A stretch of DNA of 41,121 bases from Eubacterium sp. CAG:180 (GCA_000432435.1 HF993135.1:245455-286575); one strand, 5' to 3'; counted from the first letter of the stretch, positions 32,615 to 40,871 are shown. Notes: generated by a model from the sequence alone, not told the origin. A program made the numbers and translations.

Positions 32615-33616
32615 TTAATCCGGAATTTGCGGTGCGATCGGCGCCGTTATGTTTACCGGAAGCCTTGTTTCGGGGAATAGGTTGAAATCCTTCATAATTA
32701 TTTCTTCAGCCTGCTGTAAGGTTTTTGTATCCTTTATCGCATTAACGATAGGATTTACTTCTCTTAAAATATCGGGGTCAAAGAAGAATGTGAACGCTGC
32801 CGCAGGTGTCATTTCAACAGACCAAAGACGTTTGCAGTAGAAGGTTCCGAAATGTCCCTGTGCCGCCTCATACGGCCATTTTTCAACTTCCTCGCCCGGA
32901 ATCCACTTGAGGATTTCGCCGTAAGTGTTTATATCCTCCTGAGTAAGTCCGTTACCGCCGATAAACGCGCCCTTTTGCATAGCAATTCCGATGTTTCTTA
33001 CGATATGAGCCATCGGCATTTCGGCATCGCCGCCGATTGCATTTACACCGTACACACCGGGAATTTCAAGCTCCGAAGCGCAAAGAATTGAGATAGCGTC
33101 TATCAACGGAGACTGTACCTGTGTTTCCGTTCCGGTGAAAAACGCGTCAGCTCCGATATCCACCGTAACAAACAAATCCGCTCCGTATTCCGCGATAAGA
33201 TCCCTAAAGCCCTGCATAATGCCGGGAACACCCTTGCGAATGCTTATTGTGGCAATAACGGTATCCTCAAGGACATTTTTCATCAAAGATTCGTGCAGAT
33301 ATTCGCCTTTTCCATGGCCTCCCACAACCTTTGTTTCCTTGCTGATAATCGCCACGTTTTCGCTGAGCCTTTCGGACGGCTGGAGCCAATCGAGATCGAT
33401 AACCTCTCCTCCGAGAGCCATTTCTCCGTTAAACTCCCACCATTTGCAGCCGATGTCTGCCAAAACGAATTTTTCAACACCGAGCTTTTTGAGGAGATTC
33501 ATAACGGGAATCGTGTTCATGATGTCTCCTCCGCCGCCGCATCCCGCGAGAAGGGCGACCTTTGATTTTTTACCCAAGTCGATCATCGACGGGCGTGGAC
33601 TTGTCCAATTATTCAT
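32615..33616 (-). CDS. DUF1152-family protein of unknown function
   Basis: A 333-residue, soluble protein. It has a glycine-rich nucleotide-binding-like start (LLAGCGGGGDIMNTIPV at about 19-35), a second conserved block VTVDIGADAFFTGTE near 152-166, then QSPLIDAISILCA. These are the hallmarks of DUF1152 as I know it. No catalytic function is established. It is placed between an iron alcohol dehydrogenase and an MFS transporter in one operon, with AAGGAGG before the ATG. A role in handling an intermediate or in regulation is only a guess. Confidence 0.75.
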   Translation of the reverse strand: MNNWTSPRPSMIDLGKKSKVALLAGCGGGGDIMNTIPVMNLLKKLGVEKFVLADIGCKWWEFNGEMALGGEVIDLDWLQPSERLSENVAIISKETKVVGGHGKGEYLHESLMKNVLEDTVIATISIRKGVPGIMQGFRDLIAEYGADLFVTVDIGADAFFTGTETQVQSPLIDAISILCASELEIPGVYGVNAIGGDAEMPMAHIVRNIGIAMQKGAFIGGNGLTQEDINTYGEILKWIPGEEVEKWPYEAAQGHFGTFYCKRLWSVEMTPAAAFTFFFDPDILREVNPIVNAIKDTKTLQQAEEIIMKDFNLFPETRLPVNITAPIAPQIPD

Positions 33617-33658
33617 GTTTTTCCTCCTTGTTTTTCATTGTATTTAAAATACAAAAAA

Positions 33659-34819
33659 TTATTTCAAAATCATTTTATAGATCCTCATCAGATCCTCTTC
33701 GCCGACTGCTCTCGGATTCACGTTAACGCCGTCATCCATCATAGCGTCTTTTGCATATTTTTTAAGCTCATCCTCGGTAACGGCTCCTATATCAAGCTTT
33801 TCTTCTGTTCCGACAGCCCTGAACAGTTCTCTGACTTTTTTTATCAGTACATCCGCAGGCTGCGCGTGTTCGGGGAGCTTTTCACCGATATACTCCAGCA
33901 CTCTTTCGTACTTCTCCTTGCACACGTCACGGTTATAATCAATAGTCGGAATTTGAAGCACACCGCAACCGAGTCCGTGCGGCACATTATGGTAAACCGT
34001 CAACGGGCAGCTTGCCGCATGCGGAATAACGCATCCGCACTTGCTCTGTGCCACGCCTGCAAGAAGTGACGCGTAAGCCATTTCGTTGCGTGCGGCTTTA
34101 TCGTTTTCGTTCACACAAAGCGGGAGACTCCTGAAGACGATTCTCAAAGCCTCCAGCGCCATAAGCTCTGCCACGGCATCGTCCATAACCGAAGAATAAG
34201 CCTCAAGCGCATGTGATAAAACGTCGAGTCCAGTATGAATCGTCGTGTTTTTCGGAACACTGTATGTAAGCTCCGGATCGACAACCGCATATGTTGCCGC
34301 AAGCATCGGGCTGAACATAATATCCTTAATATTGTTAGTATCGACAATTACGATACACTCCGAAACCTCGGAGCCCGAGCCCGATGTTGTGGGAATCGCA
34401 ATCAAAGGAATCGGGGGATTTACCGGCTCCTTTATTTCCTCTCCGCGTCCCGCGAGATAATCATGAATACTGCCCTCGTTTGTGGCAAGAATTGCGGCAC
34501 CCTTCGCTATATCCATGGAGCTTCCGCCGCCTGCAACGATAACAAGGTCGCATTTTTCCGCCTTGCAAAGAGCTCCGCACTTATCAACCGTTGCAACCCT
34601 CGGGTCCGGCTCCACCTCTGTAAACGCGACGGCTGATGCGCCTGCCTCTTCGACGGAAGCGATAATATCGTTTGCAATTCCTAGCTTATATACCGTAGGG
34701 TCGCATACAAGCAATACTTTTTTAGCGTTTTTTTCTTCAATCAAATTCTTAATTTCGAAACGTTTTCCGTTACCGAATTCAATTGTTGTTTTTAAATAAT
34801 GTGTAAATGAGTTAATCAT
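33659..34819 (-). CDS. Iron-containing alcohol dehydrogenase (possible lactaldehyde/glycolaldehyde reductase)
   Basis: A 386-residue group III alcohol dehydrogenase. The NAD region shows VAGGGSSMDIAKG (about 94-106) and PTTSGSGSEVSEC; metal ligands are expected in TGLDVLSHALEAYSS (about 191-205) and NVPHGLGCG (about 275). In fucose or D-arabinose pathways a related enzyme (FucO) reduces the aldehyde released by the aldolase to a diol. The same logic would fit here, but the substrate is inferred. It is about 40 bp upstream of the DUF1152 gene in the operon and is a paralogue of the enzyme in the inositol operon. Confidence 0.88.
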   Translation of the reverse strand: MINSFTHYLKTTIEFGNGKRFEIKNLIEEKNAKKVLLVCDPTVYKLGIANDIIASVEEAGASAVAFTEVEPDPRVATVDKCGALCKAEKCDLVIVAGGGSSMDIAKGAAILATNEGSIHDYLAGRGEEIKEPVNPPIPLIAIPTTSGSGSEVSECIVIVDTNNIKDIMFSPMLAATYAVVDPELTYSVPKNTTIHTGLDVLSHALEAYSSVMDDAVAELMALEALRIVFRSLPLCVNENDKAARNEMAYASLLAGVAQSKCGCVIPHAASCPLTVYHNVPHGLGCGVLQIPTIDYNRDVCKEKYERVLEYIGEKLPEHAQPADVLIKKVRELFRAVGTEEKLDIGAVTEDELKKYAKDAMMDDGVNVNPRAVGEEDLMRIYKMILK

Positions 34820-34834
34820 CGTTTCATCTCCCTT

Positions 34835-36271
34835 TTAATACTTTTCCAACCAATCCTCATAGAACGCTTGACAGTCGTGCTTCGGTTCGTATATTTTCCC
34901 CGCGAAGCTCATTTCCGCCGCTGCTTCTCTGATGTCCTTGTAAAGTCCGACGCCTGTAAAGGCACCCATGGCAATACCGAGGCCGGTAATCTCTCTTTCC
35001 TTTTGCGTAATTACCTGTCTGCCGCATACATCCGCTAGTATGCCGTTATAAAAATCGGATGCGGTCTGTCCGCCGCATACATACAGCGGAGCTTCCGAAT
35101 CAGCCTTTATCGCTTCGAGATTTGCACGCACGGCATAACAGTTTGCCTCGTATACCGCTCTGAAAAAATGGCCTCGCTTATAGCTGTCCAGAACCCATGG
35201 AGTGGGGAATACAAATCCCGAGCGGCATGTTGAAGACCTTCGGCCTGCAATTTCGTGTCCCGAAAAGCACCGCATACCGTCACAGCCGAGCGGTACCGAC
35301 ATTGCTTCCTGCGTCATTATTTCATAATCCGTACGGAATAAGTCTCTTACCCATCTCAAAGCGAGCCCGGTAATTCCCGCGTTTCCCTCTTGCAGCCACA
35401 AACCGGGTACGCCATGGCGGTTTGTAAAAGCAAATTCATCGACTTCATATCTGTCCGTAACGCGCATTACCGGAGTTGTCGTCCCGGCAACGGCTGCAAG
35501 CATTCCGCTTTTCAGCACGTTCATTCCTACAAGGCCGGCCTGAGAATCTGCTGCTCCGCAAATTACAGGCGTACCCTCCTTAATTCCTGTTTCACAAGCC
35601 GCTTCCTTTGTGACAGTGCCGATTTGCTCTCCGAAATCGGATATTTCCGGAAATATATCGGTTCTGAGTCCCACAGATTTCAGCAGCTCAGATGACCACT
35701 TGCCGTTTTTGATATCAAACAATTGCGACGAGGAGGCAACAGACGGCTCGCTGACCTTGCTGCCGCACAGTAAATAACATATCCAATCGCTTATCATCAT
35801 AACCGTATCAATTCGGTCATAAACAGCTTCGTTAATTTTTTTGTACCACAGCAGTCTTGCGAGTCCGAACATTCCGGAAACAGGCAAGCCGGTTATTTCT
35901 TTTATGAACGGCTCCTTACCCGACAGAATATCTGCCGCTTCCTCTCCCCTTAAATCTACGCTGGGAGCTGCATATATCTCTTTACCGAAACGGTCAAGCC
36001 AAACCATGCCCTCTCTTTGAGAGGTAGCACTCACGGCAACAATTTCATCGGCGGATATTCCTGCCTGCTTTATTACCTTACGGCAAAGCGAAAACAGGAT
36101 TTTTTTAAATTGCTCCGCATCAAAAAGCATAGCCTCTTTGTTGCTTGAGGAAAGGTCCTTGAGGTATTCCCATTCTCTGTAAGCATAGGAAACCAAACGG
36201 CCTGACATATCAAAGAGATTGCATCTGCCTGCTCCCGTGCCTGCATCGAAAACCATAGCGTACTTTTTCAC
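34835..36271 (-). CDS. FGGY-family carbohydrate kinase, LsrK-like
   Basis: A 478-residue sugar kinase. It starts with the phosphate-binding motif VFDAGTGAGRCNLFD, has ATSQREGMVWLD and the catalytic-base segment ICGAADSQAGLVG near 240-252, and a C-terminal ATP region with CGGQTASDFYNGI. Segments such as MMISDWICYLLCG and the (S/N)VD-R region resemble autoinducer-2 kinase LsrK more than xylulokinase, judged from memory. The GTG start at 36271 follows AGGAG by 6 nt. It presumably phosphorylates the ketose made by the isomerase before aldol cleavage. Confidence 0.88.
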   Translation of the reverse strand: MKKYAMVFDAGTGAGRCNLFDMSGRLVSYAYREWEYLKDLSSSNKEAMLFDAEQFKKILFSLCRKVIKQAGISADEIVAVSATSQREGMVWLDRFGKEIYAAPSVDLRGEEAADILSGKEPFIKEITGLPVSGMFGLARLLWYKKINEAVYDRIDTVMMISDWICYLLCGSKVSEPSVASSSQLFDIKNGKWSSELLKSVGLRTDIFPEISDFGEQIGTVTKEAACETGIKEGTPVICGAADSQAGLVGMNVLKSGMLAAVAGTTTPVMRVTDRYEVDEFAFTNRHGVPGLWLQEGNAGITGLALRWVRDLFRTDYEIMTQEAMSVPLGCDGMRCFSGHEIAGRRSSTCRSGFVFPTPWVLDSYKRGHFFRAVYEANCYAVRANLEAIKADSEAPLYVCGGQTASDFYNGILADVCGRQVITQKEREITGLGIAMGAFTGVGLYKDIREAAAEMSFAGKIYEPKHDCQAFYEDWLEKY

Positions 36272-36286
36272 GTTATTCTCCTAAGT

Positions 36287-37255
36287 CTATACAACTCTGT
36301 TATCGATTTTTGTATTTTCGGTAAATGCTCTCACGGCCTCAAAGCACATTTTTGAGTGCTTTGCGATAGCGTTGTATGTAGAGCCTCCGATATGCGGAAG
36401 AAGTTCCGTGTTTTCAAGCTCCAAATACGGGCTGTCCGCGCTGAGCGGTTCTTTTCCGTATACGTCAAATGCGGCTCCCGCTATTTTCTTTTCGCGAAGG
36501 AGATCAAGAACGTCCTCTTCGTTTGTCGTAGCGGTTCTTGCCGAATTGATGAAATATGCCGTTTCCTTCATATTTGACAGGAGTTCCTTATCAAGCATCC
36601 CTCTTGTATCGGGGGTTACCGGCAAGTGGTTTGATACGTAGTCGCTCTCCGAAACCAGCTTTCTCAGGTCCTCCGTCTTTTCCGCTCCGTATTCCTTCAT
36701 AGCCTCTGCAGAAACATATGGGTCATAAGCTAAAATTCTCATATTGAATGCCGAAAGGCGTTTTGCTGTTTCCTTGGCAACGTTTCCGAAGCCCACAAAG
36801 CCGACTGTGCTGCCGTCAAGCTCCGTTCCGAAGGATTTGAAATAATAATCCTCGGTCCAGCCTCCGTCGCGTATCATTTTTTCACCCTTATAGAAATTTC
36901 TTGAAACGCTGATCATCATTCCGACAACCATTTCGGCAACGCCTACCGCATTTCTTCCCGGAGTGTTGACAACTATAACATTGTTCCTTTTTGCGGCGTC
37001 GAGATCGATATTTGAAGTACCCGCTCTGCAGACAACAAGCATTTTGAGCGTCGGGCATTGTTCAAAAACTTCCTTTTGAACAACATCCTCCTCGGTTACG
37101 AATATTTCAGTTCCTTTTTCGTTTAAAAGCTTTGCCAGCTCTTTGCCCTCTCTTACGATTCCCGTATCGAACCAGTTTTCATAGCAAACCTCGTTGTCTT
37201 TTTTCAGCTTTTCAAGATAAAGCTCCTGAAACGGTGCTGTAATCCATATTTTCAT
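36287..37255 (-). CDS. D-isomer-specific 2-hydroxyacid dehydrogenase
   Basis: A 322-residue NAD(P)-dependent dehydrogenase of the phosphoglycerate/glycerate/lactate dehydrogenase family. The Rossmann motif VGFGNVAKETAKRL is near 155-168. The catalytic triad is visible as Arg in INSARTA, Glu in DVYGKEP and His in LLPHIGGST. A GVAEMVVGMM helix precedes the Rossmann domain. Its presence in a sugar operon implies that an oxidised or acid intermediate occurs, or that the route serves a sugar acid. Substrate unknown. It lies 15 bp from its neighbours on both sides. Confidence 0.9.
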   Translation of the reverse strand: MKIWITAPFQELYLEKLKKDNEVCYENWFDTGIVREGKELAKLLNEKGTEIFVTEEDVVQKEVFEQCPTLKMLVVCRAGTSNIDLDAAKRNNVIVVNTPGRNAVGVAEMVVGMMISVSRNFYKGEKMIRDGGWTEDYYFKSFGTELDGSTVGFVGFGNVAKETAKRLSAFNMRILAYDPYVSAEAMKEYGAEKTEDLRKLVSESDYVSNHLPVTPDTRGMLDKELLSNMKETAYFINSARTATTNEEDVLDLLREKKIAGAAFDVYGKEPLSADSPYLELENTELLPHIGGSTYNAIAKHSKMCFEAVRAFTENTKIDNRVV

Positions 37256-37270
37256 TGTGACTACCCCTTC

Positions 37271-38293
37271 TTATGGCACTAAAACCGTTTTAATTGAAAC
37301 TCTGTCCGGCTTTTTCGCCGACATGGCCTCATCAATTTCATTTAAAGCAAAGATATCGGTTACCATAACCTTTGCATTTATTTTGCCTTTTTCCAGACAA
37401 TCTATTGTGTACGGAAAAGCTCCGGGGCTCAAATGCCCTCCGATTACACGAAGCTCTTTAAATTCACTTATCTGATTAAGGTCGATTTCCGCTTTTTTCT
37501 TAAACACGCTGTAAATAAAGAGCATTCCCTGTTTTCTCAGACAGTTCATTCCCGTTTCCACCGAAGCGGGATTTCCAGTCGCCTCCATATATATGTCGCA
37601 GCCCACTCCGTCGGTTAATTCCATAATTCTTTTTGTGACGTCTTCCTTCATTGGATTTAAGACCTCTGCCGCTCCGAGCTTTTTGGCGATTTCGCAAAGA
37701 GCGTCGTTGGTATCTATTCCTATTACTCTCTTCGGATTTCGGAGAAGAGCAAACTGAAGCATTCCCATACCTATAGCTCCGAGTCCCGAAACAACGACAG
37801 TATCTTCCATTCCCATTCCGGTTTGGTTGACCGCATATGCGGAGCATGACAACGGCTCGCAAAGAGCGGCCTCGACTGCCGGAATGTCTTTTGAAACCTT
37901 GTGAATCAATGCGTTTTTCGGAAGAAGCATATATTCGGCAAAGCCGCCCTCAAGGAATCCGTTTTCATCATCGCAAAGATGATAAAGACCCTTCTTGCAG
38001 TAATAACACTTTCCGCACGGCATTATGCACTCCGCCGTAACCCGGTCTCCGCGGACAAAGCCTTTTTTCTCCGCCCCGGGGCCGATTTCTTCGACTGTTC
38101 CCACGAATTCGTGTCCGGGTACTCTCGGAGACTCAATGCCTCCCCACGGGTCGCCGCCCATATAAACCGCTCTGTCCGAAGCGCAGATTCCGGCGGCTTC
38201 AATTTTTATAAGTATTTCTCCCTCTCTGACCTTAGGTGTATCCACCTCGCAAAATCTGTAATCCTTTGCTCCGTATGCTACTATCGCTTTCAC
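37271..38293 (-). CDS. Zinc-dependent MDR dehydrogenase (sorbitol/threonine dehydrogenase-like)
   Basis: A 340-residue medium-chain dehydrogenase. Catalytic zinc ligands are expected at Cys37 in GICASD and at the GHE motif in VPGHEF. Four cysteines of the structural zinc site are in CGKCYYCKKGLYHLC (about 95-109). The NAD-binding motif is SGLGAIGMGM. The family oxidises polyols and other secondary alcohols. It could convert a polyol to the ketose used by the kinase, or oxidise an intermediate; neither is shown by sequence. Confidence 0.9.
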   Translation of the reverse strand: MKAIVAYGAKDYRFCEVDTPKVREGEILIKIEAAGICASDRAVYMGGDPWGGIESPRVPGHEFVGTVEEIGPGAEKKGFVRGDRVTAECIMPCGKCYYCKKGLYHLCDDENGFLEGGFAEYMLLPKNALIHKVSKDIPAVEAALCEPLSCSAYAVNQTGMGMEDTVVVSGLGAIGMGMLQFALLRNPKRVIGIDTNDALCEIAKKLGAAEVLNPMKEDVTKRIMELTDGVGCDIYMEATGNPASVETGMNCLRKQGMLFIYSVFKKKAEIDLNQISEFKELRVIGGHLSPGAFPYTIDCLEKGKINAKVMVTDIFALNEIDEAMSAKKPDRVSIKTVLVP

Positions 38294-38312
38294 TTCGTGC
38301 CTCCTGCTTTAC

Positions 38313-39680
38313 TTATAAATAATCATGGTATTTTTCTTTTTTTATTCCCTGCATCCCGAGCAGCTTACAAGCTTCAATCAGCATTGCCTCTCCGCGTCCG
38401 CCCGACATTGCATAATGGTGCGGAAGCGCATTTTTTGTAAATGTTTCTAAAAACTCCGGAATGCTTACGGGCTCTTCGTCCATTTGCAGCTCCGTAAACC
38501 ACGCCCTGACGCCGTCGTGACCCTTGTCACGCTGTTTTCCTATTTCGGCACTCAAGGCGAAGAAGCGGTCGCCGTTGTCCGCGACACGGAAAATACTCGC
38601 TTTTTGTTTGTTGAATATCAAATCTCCTACCGTGCCGGGATCCTGCGGAGCACCGGGAGCACACGGGTATTCTTTTATTTTCATTCCGTTTTCATTTGCA
38701 TAGCTCGGCAAGCCTATTCCGCAATGCCACCAAACAACGCCGCCAAACTCGGGATCCACCTGCACCATATCCATAAGAGCGGCTCTTTTTTGCGTTGCGC
38801 CCGAAAGCATAATCATACTTATGAGTCCGAGCAGGTCGCCCTCGCAGGCAACGGGGTACCCGTGATCACAAAGGTAGCCGTATGCCATACACGGGAAAAT
38901 ATCCAATCTCTCCTGGAAGCGCGTCCAGCATGCAACAGCCATTCCCGCGTAATTGTTTTCTTCAAAATATCTTTTTAAAACACAGATAAGCTTGCATGAT
39001 TTTACAAATCTTTCCTCGTCTGCGGTAAACGAGCTTGCGCTGCTTTTTATCTCCGCGGCAAGCTCGGCTATTTCTTCATCCTTCATTTCAAGAACCGCGT
39101 CAATGATTTTGTCAATGTCCGTTTCTTCTATTGTTATGCCGAAACGGCTTTCGACCTTTTTCTTATCGTATTCAAGATTGACAAATCCCTCGGCAACGCC
39201 TCCGGCAATCGCAATCTTCTTACCCTTAATTGCCTTGAGGCATCTTATCGCCCCGACGGTAGTAAGAAATCTGTTTACAAAAAGGGTATCGTCCGCGTTT
39301 CCGTACAGCCATTTCACGGCGGGTATTTCGCGTCCCGAATTTGCCACACTTGTGAAAAGATTGAGTCCCGTCATTGAATTAAAGAGCAGCACGCCCTCTT
39401 TTTTCGGCTCAGGAACAGCCCAGCAGCAAACCGGCACGCCGAGCTTTGTAAACTCGTTTATGCACTCACCGAACCATGTAAAGCCCTTGACCGTTACAAC
39501 AATCAAATCGCAATCCTTAAGCCCGTTTGCAACCCTTTTAGCTTCCTCAGGCTCAAAAAACGCCGACTCGCCTTTTATAACCTCGCAGTCATTTTTTTGA
39601 GCCAATTCGATAAATGCCGAAACATTTTTATTGTCAAGACCTGCAGCATCATTTGTTGCAGCGAGTCCTATTTTAATCAT
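38313..39680 (-). CDS. L-fucose/L-arabinose isomerase-family protein
   Basis: A 455-residue protein of the FucI/AraA fold superfamily. ATG at 39680 is chosen because GGAGGAGAAAA precedes it; an open frame to 39779 runs into a terminator hairpin. It has an N-terminal MIKIGLAATND Rossmann-like domain, CWTRFQERLDIFPCMAYGYLCDHG in two blocks near 250-275 and ACEGDLLGLISMIML, where Glu is a probable metal ligand. These proteins interconvert aldoses and ketoses with Mn2+. It is shorter than E. coli FucI (591 residues), so L-fucose is not certain; other pentoses, deoxysugars or modified sugars are possible. Confidence 0.85.
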   Translation of the reverse strand: MIKIGLAATNDAAGLDNKNVSAFIELAQKNDCEVIKGESAFFEPEEAKRVANGLKDCDLIVVTVKGFTWFGECINEFTKLGVPVCCWAVPEPKKEGVLLFNSMTGLNLFTSVANSGREIPAVKWLYGNADDTLFVNRFLTTVGAIRCLKAIKGKKIAIAGGVAEGFVNLEYDKKKVESRFGITIEETDIDKIIDAVLEMKDEEIAELAAEIKSSASSFTADEERFVKSCKLICVLKRYFEENNYAGMAVACWTRFQERLDIFPCMAYGYLCDHGYPVACEGDLLGLISMIMLSGATQKRAALMDMVQVDPEFGGVVWWHCGIGLPSYANENGMKIKEYPCAPGAPQDPGTVGDLIFNKQKASIFRVADNGDRFFALSAEIGKQRDKGHDGVRAWFTELQMDEEPVSIPEFLETFTKNALPHHYAMSGGRGEAMLIEACKLLGMQGIKKEKYHDYL

Positions 39681-39714
39681 TTTTTCTCCTCCGAAAGTAT
39701 CACAATCTGCCGAT

Positions 39715-39804
39715 AAAAATAAAAAAGAGACTTCTCCTGAAATTATTATGCGCATCGGGGTAACGAAATACAAAATCAAGCTGACAGGAGAAATCTCTCT
39801 TTTT
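39715..39804 (-). terminator. Intra-operon terminator/attenuator between aldolase and isomerase genes
   Basis: A long hairpin whose arms (39721-39739 and 39785-39804) pair AAAAAGAGA with TCTCTTTTT and TTCTCCTG with CAGGAGAA around a 45-nt loop. On the minus strand it is followed by TTTTTTATTTTTA. It lies after the aldolase gene and before the isomerase gene. No second promoter was recognised downstream, so partial termination is likely to reduce expression of the distal seven genes. Confidence 0.7.
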
Positions 39805-39836
39805 ATCTATTCTGAAAATTTACACAGAATCAAGCT

Positions 39837-40532
39837 TTAAAGACCGGCGATTCTCGCGAGAGCGTCAAAGCCCTCCATATCGCCGAGCTCTTTGTCAAAG
39901 AAGCAGGTTTCACCGCCCATGGCCTTACAGGTGCAAGCGATTTTAGCCGCGTCTTCGGTTACAAGCGCCGCCTCGAGCGCCCATTTCATATCAGGACCGC
40001 AGGCAAGCAGGCCGTGACCCTTTAATCCGATTGCGTAATCGGGGCCGAGTGTTTCGACAGCCGCCTTCGCAAGATTCGGTGAGCCCGCGCCCTCAAGCGG
40101 AGCGACTTTAATGGCACCGTTCGTCACATACTGACTGACTGTCACCGTCGGAATATACGGTTCATTCTTCAGCGACCAAGCAATTACATAAGGTGTATGG
40201 CAATGAATAACCGCATTTACGTCGGGTCTGTTTCTGTATACGCCGGTATGCATACCGGTCTCGATGGAAGGACTAAGCGAGCCCTCAACCACATTTCCGT
40301 TAATATCGACAATAATTATATCCTCGGGCTTCATAACGCCGTAAGCCACGCCGCTCGGCTTTATCGCCACAAGGTTTGTCTGCGGATCTCTGACGCTTAT
40401 ATTTCCTCCGGAAAGCTGTGTAAAGCCTCTTTCAAATAAGTACTTACCAACCTCTACTACGATTTCCTTTTGTCTTTCAAGCATATTAAACAAGCCGCCT
40501 TTCATTAAATTCTCTTTAGCATTTATTTTCAT
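39837..40532 (-). CDS. Class II aldolase (L-fuculose-phosphate aldolase / AraD family)
   Basis: A 231-residue zinc aldolase/epimerase. It contains SGGNISVRD (phosphate site), the zinc ligands His-Cys-His in IHCHTP and His in KGHGLL, and SIETGMHTGVYR. It should cleave a ketose-1-phosphate into DHAP and a small aldehyde. ATG at 40532 has AAGGA 6 nt upstream; an inner ATG at 40484 (after GGCGG) gives the usual family N-terminus MLERQKEIV and length 215, so the start is open. It is the first gene of the eight-gene operon, downstream of a cluster of ATTGATATT boxes. Confidence 0.9.
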   Translation of the reverse strand: MKINAKENLMKGGLFNMLERQKEIVVEVGKYLFERGFTQLSGGNISVRDPQTNLVAIKPSGVAYGVMKPEDIIIVDINGNVVEGSLSPSIETGMHTGVYRNRPDVNAVIHCHTPYVIAWSLKNEPYIPTVTVSQYVTNGAIKVAPLEGAGSPNLAKAAVETLGPDYAIGLKGHGLLACGPDMKWALEAALVTEDAAKIACTCKAMGGETCFFDKELGDMEGFDALARIAGL

Positions 40533-40559
40533 CTGCTGTCCTTATTCTATCACCTTAAT

Positions 40560-40619
40560 ATTGATATTTCTATTGATATTTTTAATAAATATCAATATTG
40601 GTTTTTGAACAATATCAAT
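40560..40619. promoter_or_regulatory. Cluster of four ATTGATATT operator-like boxes
   Basis: ATTGATATT occurs at 40560-40568 and 40572-40580, and its complement AATATCAAT at 40588-40596 and 40611-40619. The middle two form a perfect inverted repeat with 10-bp arms. The cluster lies between the candidate promoter and the aldolase start, where a repressor would act. No regulator gene is adjacent in the window. Confidence 0.6.
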
Positions 40620-40627
40620 AAAGAAAA

Positions 40628-40651
40628 AACGTCATTGATAGCAATGACGTT
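40628..40651 (-). terminator. Perfect hairpin with U-tract upstream of the sugar operon
   Basis: AACGTCATTG (40628-40637) and CAATGACGTT (40642-40651) form a 10-bp hairpin with a 4-nt loop. On the minus strand it is followed by TTTTTTCTTT. It may terminate transcripts from the right, or attenuate the operon if the promoter at 40663-40691 is used. Confidence 0.6.
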
Positions 40652-40662
40652 GATTATTAGTA

Positions 40663-40691
40663 TTTATATTTATATATTAATAATTTAACAA
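40663..40691 (-). promoter_or_regulatory. Candidate promoter of the sugar operon
   Basis: On the minus strand TTGTTA (40686-40691) and TATAAA (40663-40668) with a 17-bp spacer, in a very AT-rich region, so the match is weak evidence. It would give a leader of about 120 nt carrying the hairpin and the operator boxes. The remainder of the gap, 40692-40810, shows no gene. Confidence 0.4.
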
Positions 40692-40810
40692 AGTGACAAA
40701 TCAGGCTCATTTTTTTGCTTTTTAACTGCTCTTTTGCAAAATGTCATAATAATAAGTTATATGAGGTTTTGGCTTATCTTGTAGTTTGCGAATATCCGTA
40801 AAATCAAAAA

Positions 40811-40846
40811 GCCCTTTGAGAAAGGATTTTTCCTCTCTCAAAGGGC
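40811..40846 (-). terminator. Terminator of the DUF3592-like gene
   Basis: GCCCTTTGAGAAAGG (40811-40825) pairs with CCTCTCTCAAAGGGC (40832-40846), with one mismatch. On the minus strand it is followed by TTTTTGATTT. It is very similar in sequence to the terminator at 26827-26860. Confidence 0.85.
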
Positions 40847-40871
40847 AAGTTGATAAACCGGAATTTGTGAA

